Source: a virus. Taken from it: a stretch of 43,179 bases of DNA. The stretch spans positions 1-43,179 of the IMG/VR virus record IMGVR_UViG_3300043357_000047; one strand, 5' to 3'. The translations under genes and the position numbers were made by a program. A model generated the notes under the pieces. It was not told the DNA's origin. It did no database searches and saw only the letters and a program-made list of their open reading frames with translations. The first letter of the stretch is position 1. Each line of letters starts with the position of its first letter. Positions 23,132-30,807 of this stretch are shown in pieces.

Positions 23132-23497
23132 GTGCATATTCGCCGCGTCAGACGGAAACCGCCCGCGTGGCGCGACCCGGATTTCCCCGACATCCCCGAC
23201 ACCGTGGGAGGCGGGTTCCACGCCTTCCACAACATGAACGAAATCCAGGAACAGCGCGGCCTGCCGGAGCTGATCATTGGCTCGTTGGTTTTCGCCGATC
23301 GGCCATCCATGCGTCTGGCGTGGTGGGACAAAAAACAGAGACGCGTGCGCGGCGTGGAGATCTGGGCCGACATCGTCATGACCCCGGTCCAGTGGAATCG
23401 TCTCCACCCAGCAGCCCGGCGCTTAGTCCCACACCGCCTGCTGCCGCCGGCAATCCTTGGTAGCCATTTGCTCGAGCCCACTCGAGCGCCTGCCTGA
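23132..23497 (+). CDS. Lone plus-strand gene inside the head operon (121 aa)
   Basis: A 121-residue protein with normal globular composition. It includes RKPPAWRDPDFPDIPDTVGG, GLPELIIGSLVFADRPSMRL, AWWDKKQRRVRG and VEIWADIVMTPVQWNRL. GTG 23132 is preceded by AAGGAG at six bases. It is transcribed against the surrounding head genes, and its last 122 bases overlap the 3' end of the minus-strand gene at 23376. This looks like an independently expressed accessory (moron-like) gene. No family recognised. Confidence 0.6.
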   Translation: MHIRRVRRKPPAWRDPDFPDIPDTVGGGFHAFHNMNEIQEQRGLPELIIGSLVFADRPSMRLAWWDKKQRRVRGVEIWADIVMTPVQWNRLHPAARRLVPHRLLPPAILGSHLLEPTRAPA

Positions 23498-25883
23498 GAC
23501 GCCCCTCTGCGATCAGGCGCTGCCACCTCTCGTAGTCCGGTCGGACACCGATCTGCCCCGAAGCCCGCAGGCGCTCGAGGTTCTGCTGCGCCTTGGCGGC
23601 CTCGTTGGGATCGTCAAGCAGGCCCTGGTAAAACCCGGGCGCGGCCTTTTCATTGCGTTGCAGGATCTTATCCATGTAACGCGTGGCGATGCCCTTGCCC
23701 TCATTGGCCGCGCGCAATCGCGTGTTGTAGTTGACGTATTTGCTGGTGGGGTCCTGCGATGCACGACCGATCTGGGCGGCAGGCACGATCGCGCGGATCT
23801 TCATCGCGAGGCCTTCGTCCAACGTCTTCTGGACATCACGGCCCTTGGCGGCGTCATCAAAATTCAGGAGATGCGCGCCCGTGCCACTGTTGCCGAGGTC
23901 GAGGTTGTATTCCTTGCCGAGGGCGTGCAGGCGCATGGCTTCGTCAGCCAGCAGACCTCGCCCCAGGTCGATCGTCACCGAGGTCCGCTGCGAGCTGGGC
24001 GCGCGCCGATCCATCATCGTGACGGGGTTGCCGATCTGCATGTCGCTGAGGCCGCGCACGGCGGCGGCGCTCTCGAGGGCAGCCATCGTCCCCTGGTGAA
24101 ACACCCTTTTGTCGTTGGCGTCCGTCATGGTGTCGATCTGCGGACGCGACACATCGACGGGGTTGGTCTCAAGCAGGCCGGTCTTGCCCTCGACCCAGGC
24201 GCCCGTGCCGGGCGTCGTCGCGCGGTTGAAAAACCCGAGATGCTCGAGCTGCGGATCGAGGCCGCCCGGGTTCACCCGGCGCGCGGCGGCCTGCCACTGC
24301 TCCGGCGTCATGCTGCCCGTGGTCAGGCCGGTGGAGCCGCCCGGCACCTGTTCGTGCGGCATGTCGGCGGTATACCAGTGGGCATAGTCGGGATAAGTCG
24401 CGTTCGCCCGGCGATCGCCCTCGGCTGCGTCGACACCGTAGCGGCGTTGCAGGCTCTCGGATTTGCCGGAGACCCACGGCGCCGCCTGAATCTCCCCCGG
24501 CTTCCAGTCGGTTCTGCCGCCCAGACCAGCATCGTTGGCGCGGTTGAGCGCCTGCATCGTTTCATAGTCGAGCCAGTTGTGCGAAGCCGGGCCGAACGCC
24601 TTGTCCCATTCCTGACCGGTTTTCGGATCGACGAACCCAAAAGCCCGGCCATGCCAGATGTCATTCGTTCCGGTGGACCCGGCGCGCGCGGTCGGATCCA
24701 TGTGCTGCTCATAGATCGCCGTCTTCTTGCCCTGGCGCATACCCGGCAGCAGGCCCGTGTCGAGGGCCTCGTCCGTCCCTGGGATTGAGTTGCGGAGGGG
24801 GTTCTGCCGCGCCAGGAACGCGTCCTGGGCTCTCCTGGCGTCCCAGAAGGCCCTCGCGGCCTCGCCGGTTCGCACGATGCCAGGGTCACCCCCAAGGCCC
24901 TCACGGAGGTAGCGGTTGACCGCCTGAAGCGCGAAACCAGTATTGGTTCCGGGATCCGCCTGCGCGCTCATCTTGGCCCAGACCTCGGCGATCTGACGCG
25001 CCTTGACCGGGTCACCGCCGCTCAGTTCGCCGATGTATTTCTGGACGCGGCCATACCAGTTGCTGCCGCCCACGCCGCGCGCCACCTGTGCGTCGAAGGC
25101 ATCGCGCAGGCGCTGGACATCCTCCGGCGATGTCGTGCCGACCGGCGCACCCACGTAGTTCCCGTCAGGACGTTTGAACGCCAGATGTGGATCGCCGCGC
25201 GCGGCGTTGGCGGCGTCCTCCGGCGTCATGGCGCGTAGATCGGGCAGGGACGCGTTGCCGCGCTCTCCCGTGCCGATCTTGTTCAGGCTGGCGATGTTGT
25301 CGTCCATGAGGCCGCGCCGGGCGGCGTTGCGCGCGGCATACTCCTCCGCCGTCATGCCCTGCGTGGCCCCGGCGCGCGCCTGGGCGCCGAGGGCGGGATC
25401 GTAGAGTTGCCCCGGGCCGAGGAGGCCCAGCTCGGGGATGACAGCCGGGGGCGGCGGCACTACGGCGACCGGCGCGCCCTCTCGGATGTAGGGCGCGGCG
25501 TCAGCGGAAAACTCCGGCACCTCGGGCACAAGACGCGCGGCGGCACGCACCCCGCGCGCGGCCCTGGTCATCCCGGCGATGCCGCCCGTGTCGAAGCCCA
25601 GCGCCGGGTTGTCATCCATCCGCGCCTGACCTCGGGCGGTCAGTTGCCCGGTGGAAGGGTTGACGAACTCGCTGATCGGGCCGCCATGGGAGGTCGCGGC
25701 GGGCATCCCCATCGACTGAATCGTCTCGGTGCCCACGGGGTTGTTCGGATCCCAGATCGGCGCCACGGGCCGGTTGTCTCCCTGGCGCAACGTATCCAGC
25801 AGGGCCGCCGCCTGGGGGTCCTGGCGCAGCCAGGGCGGGAGGTCGTCGTCAGGGTAGAGCAGGGCCGGAAAGGCATCCGCCAT
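23376..25883 (-). CDS. Large virion-associated protein of unknown function (835 aa)
   Basis: An 835-residue protein directly after the portal gene; start ATG 25883 overlaps the portal stop (TGATG). The N-terminal 180 residues are Pro-rich and low complexity. A central block, about residues 260-480, has a pattern seen in phage structural or polyvalent proteins: WYGRVQKYIGELSGGDPVKA, NTGFALQAVNRYL, KKTAIYEQHMDPT and TNDIWHGRAFGF, with HNWLDYETMQALNRAND. The C-terminal 150 residues are helical (NEAAKAQQNLERLRASGQIG). It may travel inside the virion; no enzymatic motif can be assigned with confidence. Confidence 0.6.
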   Translation of the reverse strand: MADAFPALLYPDDDLPPWLRQDPQAAALLDTLRQGDNRPVAPIWDPNNPVGTETIQSMGMPAATSHGGPISEFVNPSTGQLTARGQARMDDNPALGFDTGGIAGMTRAARGVRAAARLVPEVPEFSADAAPYIREGAPVAVVPPPPAVIPELGLLGPGQLYDPALGAQARAGATQGMTAEEYAARNAARRGLMDDNIASLNKIGTGERGNASLPDLRAMTPEDAANAARGDPHLAFKRPDGNYVGAPVGTTSPEDVQRLRDAFDAQVARGVGGSNWYGRVQKYIGELSGGDPVKARQIAEVWAKMSAQADPGTNTGFALQAVNRYLREGLGGDPGIVRTGEAARAFWDARRAQDAFLARQNPLRNSIPGTDEALDTGLLPGMRQGKKTAIYEQHMDPTARAGSTGTNDIWHGRAFGFVDPKTGQEWDKAFGPASHNWLDYETMQALNRANDAGLGGRTDWKPGEIQAAPWVSGKSESLQRRYGVDAAEGDRRANATYPDYAHWYTADMPHEQVPGGSTGLTTGSMTPEQWQAAARRVNPGGLDPQLEHLGFFNRATTPGTGAWVEGKTGLLETNPVDVSRPQIDTMTDANDKRVFHQGTMAALESAAAVRGLSDMQIGNPVTMMDRRAPSSQRTSVTIDLGRGLLADEAMRLHALGKEYNLDLGNSGTGAHLLNFDDAAKGRDVQKTLDEGLAMKIRAIVPAAQIGRASQDPTSKYVNYNTRLRAANEGKGIATRYMDKILQRNEKAAPGFYQGLLDDPNEAAKAQQNLERLRASGQIGVRPDYERWQRLIAEGRLRQALEWARANGYQGLPAAAGGVGLSAGLLGGDDSTGPGS

Positions 25884-28489
25884 CACAGCCCTCCGTCAGG
25901 CGCGGCGGCGCCGTTGCCGGGCTGAGGGGCGCCATTGACGCCCGCGCCGATCGGCGGCGCCCGCAGGGCCTCGCGGATCAGGCCGGTGCGGATCTGCGTG
26001 TTCGCCCTCTGGGTCGCGATGTCGCGGTTGGTGCCGAGAGTGGCGGCCTGTTGGGCGACCTGGTGCACCTGATCAGCCCGCTGTTGGACGGCGGCGGCGA
26101 TCTGCTGCTCCCGGCTGAGTTGCAGCTCGTGGCTCTGCGTGAGCGCCTGCCGGTCGCGCTCGAGGGCGGCCTGAATCTGCTGGATATTGACCTGGGTGCC
26201 GTATTTCGCCTGGATCTCGGCGGCGCGCAGCAGGGTATCGGCGTCGAGCTGGTCCCTGCGGAAATCGTCATCCGATTTCGCCTTGGCCATGTCGAGCTGC
26301 TGCTGGCTCTGGTCGGTCTGGAATTTCGCCTTGGTCTTCTCGCCCTCGACCTGGGCGAGGAGCTGATTCGGATCGGGTGGCTTGTTCTGTGCCATCTGCT
26401 GGCTGAGCTGTTGTTCTTGCCCAGGCGTAACGACCTTGAAGAACCGATCGGGGTTCTTAAATCCCGCGATACTCAACATCTCGGCGTAGGTCTCGCGCAG
26501 CTGACCAATGCTCACGAGAGCGTTGTCCGGCCCAAGCATTTGCAGCACTTGTTCCTGTTTCGCACCGATCGTCTGAAGGAACGCCATGCGCTGGTCGTCG
26601 GTGCCGCGCCCCAGTCCGACGTTGACGCTGACATCCATGTCAGCGTCCCAGAAGCGCGGGTCGACGCTTACCCATTGGTTACGCAGGCGCACCGTGCGCG
26701 GTTTGTCCTGATGCCGGATGATGTAGCGCAAAAGACCTTTGAAAACGTCCTTGACGCCGATCTCGGCGAAGGTGCGCGCGATCAGCTCGACGCGGTCCTG
26801 CTGTGCTTCAACCGAGGCGGACACAGCGGATTTGGTAGTCGACTGGAGAACGTTGGCGTCGAGGCCCTGAGACTGGCGGCTGATGCCGGTGCGTTGCGCG
26901 CGCATCTCGTCCAGATAGTTCATGACGCCGAGGGCAGCCTGACCGATGAAGGGTTCGGACAGCGGCTGCACCATGCCCGGCGCCTGCATGCGGATGACGG
27001 CGCCGACCTCGTTATTCAAAACGTCATCCATCGTGACGGCATTTTCAACAACGGCGGTGCGGGGGAAGATCGATTGTGCTAAACTGTCGAGGATGCTGCG
27101 GAGGACACTGGTTTTGATGTCCTGCAGGTCGATCGTCTGATCGGCGATCGAGTAGCCGATCGCCGCGTGCGGCAGACGGACGGCGCTTAAGAGGGCGAAC
27201 GGCGCGTCATAATCGATCTCATCGGAGACGATCTCCTCGCCATTCTCGCCGACCGTGCAAATACGATGCAATTCGGCGATGCCGTCGCCATCGACGTCGA
27301 TACGCGCCCAGGCCTCGCAGTAAGGCACGCGCCACGTAGAGATGTCGGGGCCGCCGTCGTAATCACCGCCACGCAGGCCGGGATTGCGCTGCCTTGCCTC
27401 GTTGGAGCTGACCGAATTGCGCCCGGCGGGATCGGGACTCGCGTGCTCCTCGACCAGCTCGCGGTCGTAGCCGAGGGCGATCAACTCGGACACGGTCGGG
27501 TTGGTCCGGTGCGCGACGTAGCGCGACAGAACGACAGTCCTCGCCTCCCTGGAGATGAGAAACTCCTCCGGCGGCACGGCCTGCACGCGAAGGATGCGTT
27601 TGATCCGCTCGCGCCTGACCTCGCAGTCGATGAGCGGCTGCGGCCCGGGATCGAACATTCCAGGGAGCCCCGACATGCCGCCGGCGGAGGAAACGGGAGG
27701 CGGCATGCCGGGACCGGCGCCAGGGGGTGGCAAACCTGGAACGACGCCGGGTGGGGGAATCGGGGGAGCCGGACCTCCGCCGGAGGGCGGGTCCGGCGGA
27801 GGTCCCACGCCGGGGGGAGAAGACGCCAGGGGGACGCCCTCCCCGGGGTCCGGCGGTTCGGGGGGTTCAGAGGGTTCGGGCTGTTCGGGCGGTTCCTCGG
27901 CGTCGTCGGCCTGGACGACACCCGGCTTCGTCGCCTGGACGGCCTGATGCAGCACCTCGATCTCGGGATCAGACGACAGCTGCAAAAATTGCAGCAGCGT
28001 CAAACCCGTGTAGTCGAACTCTTCGACGGATGTGGTCTCCTCGAACCACCATTTGATGATGCCGATCTTCTTCAGGAGGGCATCGTGGACGGCGTCGTAA
28101 AGGGTCGAGAACCAGTTGTTGCCGTCGGCGTTCAGGAGGTAGCTGACATACTCGGTCGCCTGCTTCGCCGCGTCCTCGTCCTCCTGGGATCTGGGCTCGT
28201 AATCAACCACGCGTTCGCCACCCGCGAAGATGCGAATAATGCCCGGCAGCATTGTGTGAATGATGTCCGCGACCTCACGCACGACGGTCGCGGAGCGCCC
28301 GGGATCTCGTTGCTCAGGCGTATTGTCATCGTTGAGGACCAGACCCTCGTAATAGGCGAAAGCGCGCTCACGATCAGGCGCCAGCGTGTCGTCGGCGTAG
28401 CTGGCGGCGTCCTGCTTATAGGCACGCAGGATGGCGACGATCTCGTCGTCGTCGAGCTTATCGCGGCGGGGTTTCGCCGAACGTGCCAT
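25883..28489 (-). CDS. Portal protein, P22 gp1-like, with Pro/Gly insert (868 aa)
   Basis: The DNA entry and exit channel of the capsid. Portal features: AYYEGLVLNDDNTPEQRDPG, DIIHTMLPGIIRIFAGGERV, VDYEPRSQEDEDAAKQATEY, GIIKWWFEE, later YCEAWARIDVDGDGIAELHR and DEMRAQRTGISRQSQGL. The C-terminal ~200 residues form a long Gln-rich helical barrel (QIAAAVQQRADQVHQVAQQA), as in P22. Residues about 197-286 are an unusual Pro/Gly/Glu-rich low-complexity insertion between the clip/stem region and the following core. At 868 aa it is longer than P22 gp1 (725 aa). Start ATG 28489. Confidence 0.88.
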   Translation of the reverse strand: MARSAKPRRDKLDDDEIVAILRAYKQDAASYADDTLAPDRERAFAYYEGLVLNDDNTPEQRDPGRSATVVREVADIIHTMLPGIIRIFAGGERVVDYEPRSQEDEDAAKQATEYVSYLLNADGNNWFSTLYDAVHDALLKKIGIIKWWFEETTSVEEFDYTGLTLLQFLQLSSDPEIEVLHQAVQATKPGVVQADDAEEPPEQPEPSEPPEPPDPGEGVPLASSPPGVGPPPDPPSGGGPAPPIPPPGVVPGLPPPGAGPGMPPPVSSAGGMSGLPGMFDPGPQPLIDCEVRRERIKRILRVQAVPPEEFLISREARTVVLSRYVAHRTNPTVSELIALGYDRELVEEHASPDPAGRNSVSSNEARQRNPGLRGGDYDGGPDISTWRVPYCEAWARIDVDGDGIAELHRICTVGENGEEIVSDEIDYDAPFALLSAVRLPHAAIGYSIADQTIDLQDIKTSVLRSILDSLAQSIFPRTAVVENAVTMDDVLNNEVGAVIRMQAPGMVQPLSEPFIGQAALGVMNYLDEMRAQRTGISRQSQGLDANVLQSTTKSAVSASVEAQQDRVELIARTFAEIGVKDVFKGLLRYIIRHQDKPRTVRLRNQWVSVDPRFWDADMDVSVNVGLGRGTDDQRMAFLQTIGAKQEQVLQMLGPDNALVSIGQLRETYAEMLSIAGFKNPDRFFKVVTPGQEQQLSQQMAQNKPPDPNQLLAQVEGEKTKAKFQTDQSQQQLDMAKAKSDDDFRRDQLDADTLLRAAEIQAKYGTQVNIQQIQAALERDRQALTQSHELQLSREQQIAAAVQQRADQVHQVAQQAATLGTNRDIATQRANTQIRTGLIREALRAPPIGAGVNGAPQPGNGAAAPDGGL

Positions 28490-28502
28490 GCCGTGAGAGG
28501 CC

Positions 28503-28519
28503 AGTGCAAAAGTTGCACT
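28503..28519. promoter_or_regulatory. Palindromic operator-like site upstream of the portal gene
   Basis: AGTGCAA and TTGCACT are exact inverted copies separated by three bases, 13 bp before the portal start. The symmetry and position suit binding of a dimeric regulator. Several small HTH proteins are encoded just upstream (28620-29781). Confidence 0.45.
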
Positions 28520-28588
28520 CTGGGCAAATACGGCAGAAAGCGCGGGTTTGCAAGCGTGGGTTGTGGAGGCGAGGACAAACCGGAAATG

Positions 28589-28615
28589 TTGGACAGGCGC
28601 TCAGCGCCTGTCCAA
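28589..28615 (-). terminator. 27-base near-perfect hairpin after an HTH gene
   Basis: TTGGACAGGCGCT (28589-28601) and AGCGCCTGTCCAA (28603-28615) are perfect inverted copies with a single base between them. It lies four bases beyond the stop of the HTH gene at 28620. The transcript continues ACATTTCC without a clear U-run, so termination would be partial or factor-dependent; alternatively a protein-binding palindrome. Confidence 0.55.
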
Positions 28616-28619
28616 CGGG

Positions 28620-29207
28620 TCAGGCGCTGGCGGTCAGCCCGAAATCCAGCAGCTGGCGCAGCAGGGCCGCGCCGCGATCAGCGGGGAAGGAGGCCTTGAG
28701 GGCGATGTTGCTGGTGCCGTCGGAGTGCAGCTCGAAGACCAGGACGGGGACGGCCCTGGGGGGCGCCTGGAGGGGGGCTGGAGCGGCCTGGAGGGGCTGC
28801 GCGGCCTGATGCAGGGCGAGCGCCCTGCTGGCGGGCCCGGGCGCGCGTGGGCGGTTCTTGCCGCCCTTGGGGCGGCCCATCTTCTTCTTCGGCGCGGCCT
28901 TCTTCTTCGGCGCGGCCTTCTTCTTCGGCGCGGCCTTCTTCTTCGGCGCGGCCTTCGCCTTGTCGCCGTAGGCCGCGCGGTTGGGCGTTGAGACCAACGG
29001 CTCCCAGGCGCAGCCGAGGACCACGGCCATCGCCTGGGCGTCCCGGGAGGTGACACCGGATCTGGCCCGCGCCCGGTTGGTGATCGTATTGCCGGAGACG
29101 CCGATCGCCTCCGCGAGACCCTTGGCGGTGATGCTCTTGGCCGCCATCGCCTCGCGCAGGCGCTTCGCGGCGGGCTCCAGCTCGGGGTGGAATCGCATGG
29201 TGGTCAT
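28620..29207 (-). CDS. HTH protein with histone-H1-like tail and AT-hook (195 aa)
   Basis: Residues 10-65 form an XRE-like helix-turn-helix (SITAKGLAEAIGVSGNTITN). Then come four tandem KAAPKK repeats (about residues 86-109) and an AT-hook-like M-GRPKGGKNRPR. The C-terminal ~60 residues are Ala/Pro-rich, then predicted globular (VLVFELHSDGTSNIALKASF). The DNA under the repeats is four perfect copies of an 18-bp unit. The protein should bind DNA both specifically and non-specifically, as a regulator or DNA-compacting factor. Start ATG 29207 is coupled to the upstream stop. Confidence 0.72.
   Translation of the reverse strand: MTTMRFHPELEPAAKRLREAMAAKSITAKGLAEAIGVSGNTITNRARARSGVTSRDAQAMAVVLGCAWEPLVSTPNRAAYGDKAKAAPKKKAAPKKKAAPKKKAAPKKKMGRPKGGKNRPRAPGPASRALALHQAAQPLQAAPAPLQAPPRAVPVLVFELHSDGTSNIALKASFPADRGAALLRQLLDFGLTASA
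28881..28952. repeat. Four perfect 18-bp tandem repeats coding KAAPKK
   Basis: The unit CTTCTTCTTCGGCGCGGC occurs four times without change. It encodes the Lys/Ala/Pro basic repeats of the HTH protein. Perfect identity at every third base implies recent expansion by slippage, so copy number probably differs between relatives. Confidence 0.85.
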
Positions 29208-29551
29208 CAGTGCAGCGCCGCCGGTTGTGTGGCGGCGGGCCGGCGTTTGCGCTTCACGGCCTGGGTGGCCCGCTGTTTGGCCATTTCGCGCTCGAAATCA
29301 TCGTTGTGCGCGGTCATGAGCGGCGCTTTGTGACGACCGAGGGTATACCATGCGTCACGCCACGCGGCGGAAGCAGACTTGAAAGGCCCGGCCTCGCGTT
29401 TGGGCGTAGCCCAATACCAGCCGGAGAAGACCAGGGGTTGGCCTTTGTCGCGGTTCTCGGCCCATCTGCGACAGGCGGCGTAAGACAGATAAAAAACGCG
29501 CGCCTCGAGGGCGCGCGCTTCGTCGAGCAGGCTGTTGGGGAGCCACATCAT
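29207..29551 (-). CDS. Hypothetical basic protein (114 aa)
   Basis: A 114-residue protein (MMWLPNSLLDEARALEARVF...), with an aromatic-rich centre (QPLVFSGWYWATPKREAGPF) and a basic C-terminus (AVKRKRRPAATQ) that may bind nucleic acid. It is coupled by overlaps on both sides within a cluster of small regulators. No family recognised. Confidence 0.6.
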   Translation of the reverse strand: MMWLPNSLLDEARALEARVFYLSYAACRRWAENRDKGQPLVFSGWYWATPKREAGPFKSASAAWRDAWYTLGRHKAPLMTAHNDDFEREMAKQRATQAVKRKRRPAATQPAALH

Positions 29552-29781
29552 CAGGTCCTGGGGTTCGGGTTGGTCGGGTCGTAAGGGGGCCGGCGCGGGG
29601 CGGGCCTGCGGCGGGCCTCACGCGCCAGGCCAGCGAGCCACTGGGCGACGTCGGCGGGGATCTGGCGATCCCCGTTGGCGTAGCGGTGCACGGTGTTGTG
29701 GCTGACGCCCAGCGCCTCCGCGAGGGTGCGCTGGCTCCAGCGCAGGGTGGTGAGAGCCGCGCGGAAGTCGGCGGGGGTCAT
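29551..29781 (-). CDS. Small XRE-type HTH regulator (76 aa)
   Basis: A 76-residue protein whose residues 3-48 form a clear helix-turn-helix (WSQRTLAEALGVSHNTVHRY, then ANGDRQIPADVAQWL). A basic Pro-rich tail follows. Start ATG 29781 is used since the longer frame upstream is not protein-like. Size and fold fit a Cro-like or accessory repressor; its target may be one of the nearby palindromes (28503-28519 or 28589-28615), which is inference. Confidence 0.75.
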   Translation of the reverse strand: MTPADFRAALTTLRWSQRTLAEALGVSHNTVHRYANGDRQIPADVAQWLAGLAREARRRPAPRRPPYDPTNPNPRT

Positions 29782-29783
29782 GC

Positions 29784-29849
29784 TCAGTCCGAGAAAACGT
29801 AAGCAATGAAGATGTAGAGGACGACCATGACCAGAAGAAAGGATCCCAT
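29784..29849 (-). CDS. 21-residue membrane mini-protein
   Basis: The frame ATG 29849 to TGA 29784 encodes MGSFLLVMVVLYIFIAYVFS plus Asp: a single hydrophobic helix spanning nearly the whole peptide. GGAGGAG lies nine bases upstream, inside the end of the preceding gene, and the next gene starts two bases after its stop. The exact fit between neighbours and the strong ribosome-binding site argue it is translated. Confidence 0.5.
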   Translation of the reverse strand: MGSFLLVMVVLYIFIAYVFSD

Positions 29850-29852
29850 GGC

Positions 29853-30146
29853 TCAATACTCCTCCGGCAGCAGAAACGTGGTGGTCTCCCAGCCGCGATC
29901 GGTGATGATCCACAACGTATTCGCGCCGTAGCCGTGTGAGGGCTGGTCGGGGTCGATCGGGTAGGCCGACACGACGCGGTGGTGGTGCGTCATCGCCGCG
30001 TCGTTGAGGGCTTTGTCTTCGTCGGGGACACAGCCCCAGTCGCCGCTGAGATGGCGACGGAGGCAGCGGGACATGCGCTCCGGGGTGACGGCCTCGATGG
30101 CGCCGGGCGTGGCGACGATGTGGCCGGGTTGGACGACGAGGGGCAT
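29853..30146 (-). CDS. Conserved plasmid/ICE-type small protein (97 aa)
   Basis: A 97-residue protein: TPGAIEAVTPERMSRCLRRH, then LSGDWGCVPDEDKALND, VVSAYPIDPD, ANTLWIITDRGWETTTFLLP and a final EEY. This pattern (H..GDWG...D...N, S.Y, WIIT......TT.LLP.EY) recurs in proteins carried by plasmids and integrative elements of proteobacteria. Function unknown. It fits the plasmid-like replication genes elsewhere in this genome. Confidence 0.7.
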   Translation of the reverse strand: MPLVVQPGHIVATPGAIEAVTPERMSRCLRRHLSGDWGCVPDEDKALNDAAMTHHHRVVSAYPIDPDQPSHGYGANTLWIITDRGWETTTFLLPEEY

Positions 30147-30187
30147 GGTGGTAGGTTCCTTGTGTTGGGTTCGGGTATGGTCGCCGG

Positions 30188-30211
30188 GGCCGGGCGTTGG
30201 CGCGCCCGGCC
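30188..30211. terminator. GC-rich stem-loop between small genes
   Basis: GGCCGGGCG and CGCCCGGCC form a nine-base-pair stem with a six-base loop, 14 bases past the stop of the gene at 30225. No U-run follows. Candidate pause site or mRNA end in the minus-strand transcript. Confidence 0.45.
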
Positions 30212-30224
30212 TCGGTCGTTTCGG

Positions 30225-30410
30225 TCAGTAGTGGTGGCGCGAGCCGACGTAATTGAAATCGTCGAGCAGCTTCTCCGCGTGACGCGCGGAGGCGATCCAG
30301 GCCTTCGCCTCTTTCCGCGTCTCAAAGCTCGCCGCCATCTGGCGATCCACGCTGACATTCCAGGGGCGACGAGTGGGCTCCTGGGCCTGGGTGATTTCGT
30401 AGGTCTTCAT
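30225..30410 (-). CDS. Small hypothetical protein (61 aa)
   Basis: A 61-residue protein (MKTYEITQAQEPTRRPWNVS...) with a strand-helix layout: VDRQMAASFETRKEAKAWIA and then helix HAEKLLDDF. This looks like a small fold for binding DNA or a partner. Start ATG 30410 is preceded by AAGGA at about eight bases. That ribosome-binding site is part of a tandemly duplicated 15-bp unit. Confidence 0.6.
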   Translation of the reverse strand: MKTYEITQAQEPTRRPWNVSVDRQMAASFETRKEAKAWIASARHAEKLLDDFNYVGSRHHY

Positions 30411-30411
30411 C

Positions 30412-30441
30412 GGGCGGTCCTTGGTTGGGCGGTCCTTGGTT
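30412..30441. repeat. Duplicated 15-bp unit carrying the ribosome-binding site
   Basis: GGGCGGTCCTTGGTT occurs twice head to tail just upstream of the start at 30410. On the coding strand each copy contains AACCAAGGA, so the gene has two Shine-Dalgarno-like sites in a row, only the nearer one at useful spacing. Confidence 0.7.
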
Positions 30442-30513
30442 GGGTCCGGCCCAGGCGGGATGCCCTGGCCGTTCAACCCATATGGGGCCAGGGTGACATT
30501 GTGTCAACCCTCA

Positions 30514-30807
30514 TCACGCATGCCCCGTGGGCGGCTCCGGCTGACCCTCGAAGCGGGCGATCATCTCGCGGAACAGGGCAACAAGGTCGCGGCGGTCGGC
30601 GCCGTTGCTGATGAAGTTGGCGCGCCCACCGGGCGCGTCACCGAAGGGGAATACCAGCAGCACGAAGCCATGCTCCCCGCCGGGGCCTTTGACGTCGCCG
30701 TTGAACAATTCATCGATCGCACCCGCGAGCGCGATCATCTTCGCGTGGTATTCCGCCTGGATCGGCGCATCGCCGAGGCGTTCGGGTGGTTTCGCGCGAT
30801 CACGCAT
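30514..30807 (-). CDS. Conserved small phage protein after TerL (97 aa)
   Basis: A 97-residue protein (MRDRAKPPERLGDAPIQAEY...). Its second half, GFVLLVFPFGDAPGGRANFI, then SNGADRRDLVALFREMIARF, is a pattern found in many proteobacterial phages. A strand-rich core is followed by an amphipathic helix. It starts at ATG 30807, overlapping the large terminase stop as TGATG. Function unknown. Confidence 0.68.
   Translation of the reverse strand: MRDRAKPPERLGDAPIQAEYHAKMIALAGAIDELFNGDVKGPGGEHGFVLLVFPFGDAPGGRANFISNGADRRDLVALFREMIARFEGQPEPPTGHA

Noticed and set aside
23071-23526. 151-codon minus-strand frame opposite the 121-aa plus-strand gene
   Set aside because: The plus-strand product has better composition and a well-spaced AAGGAG. 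The minus frame would overlap the end of the large virion gene.
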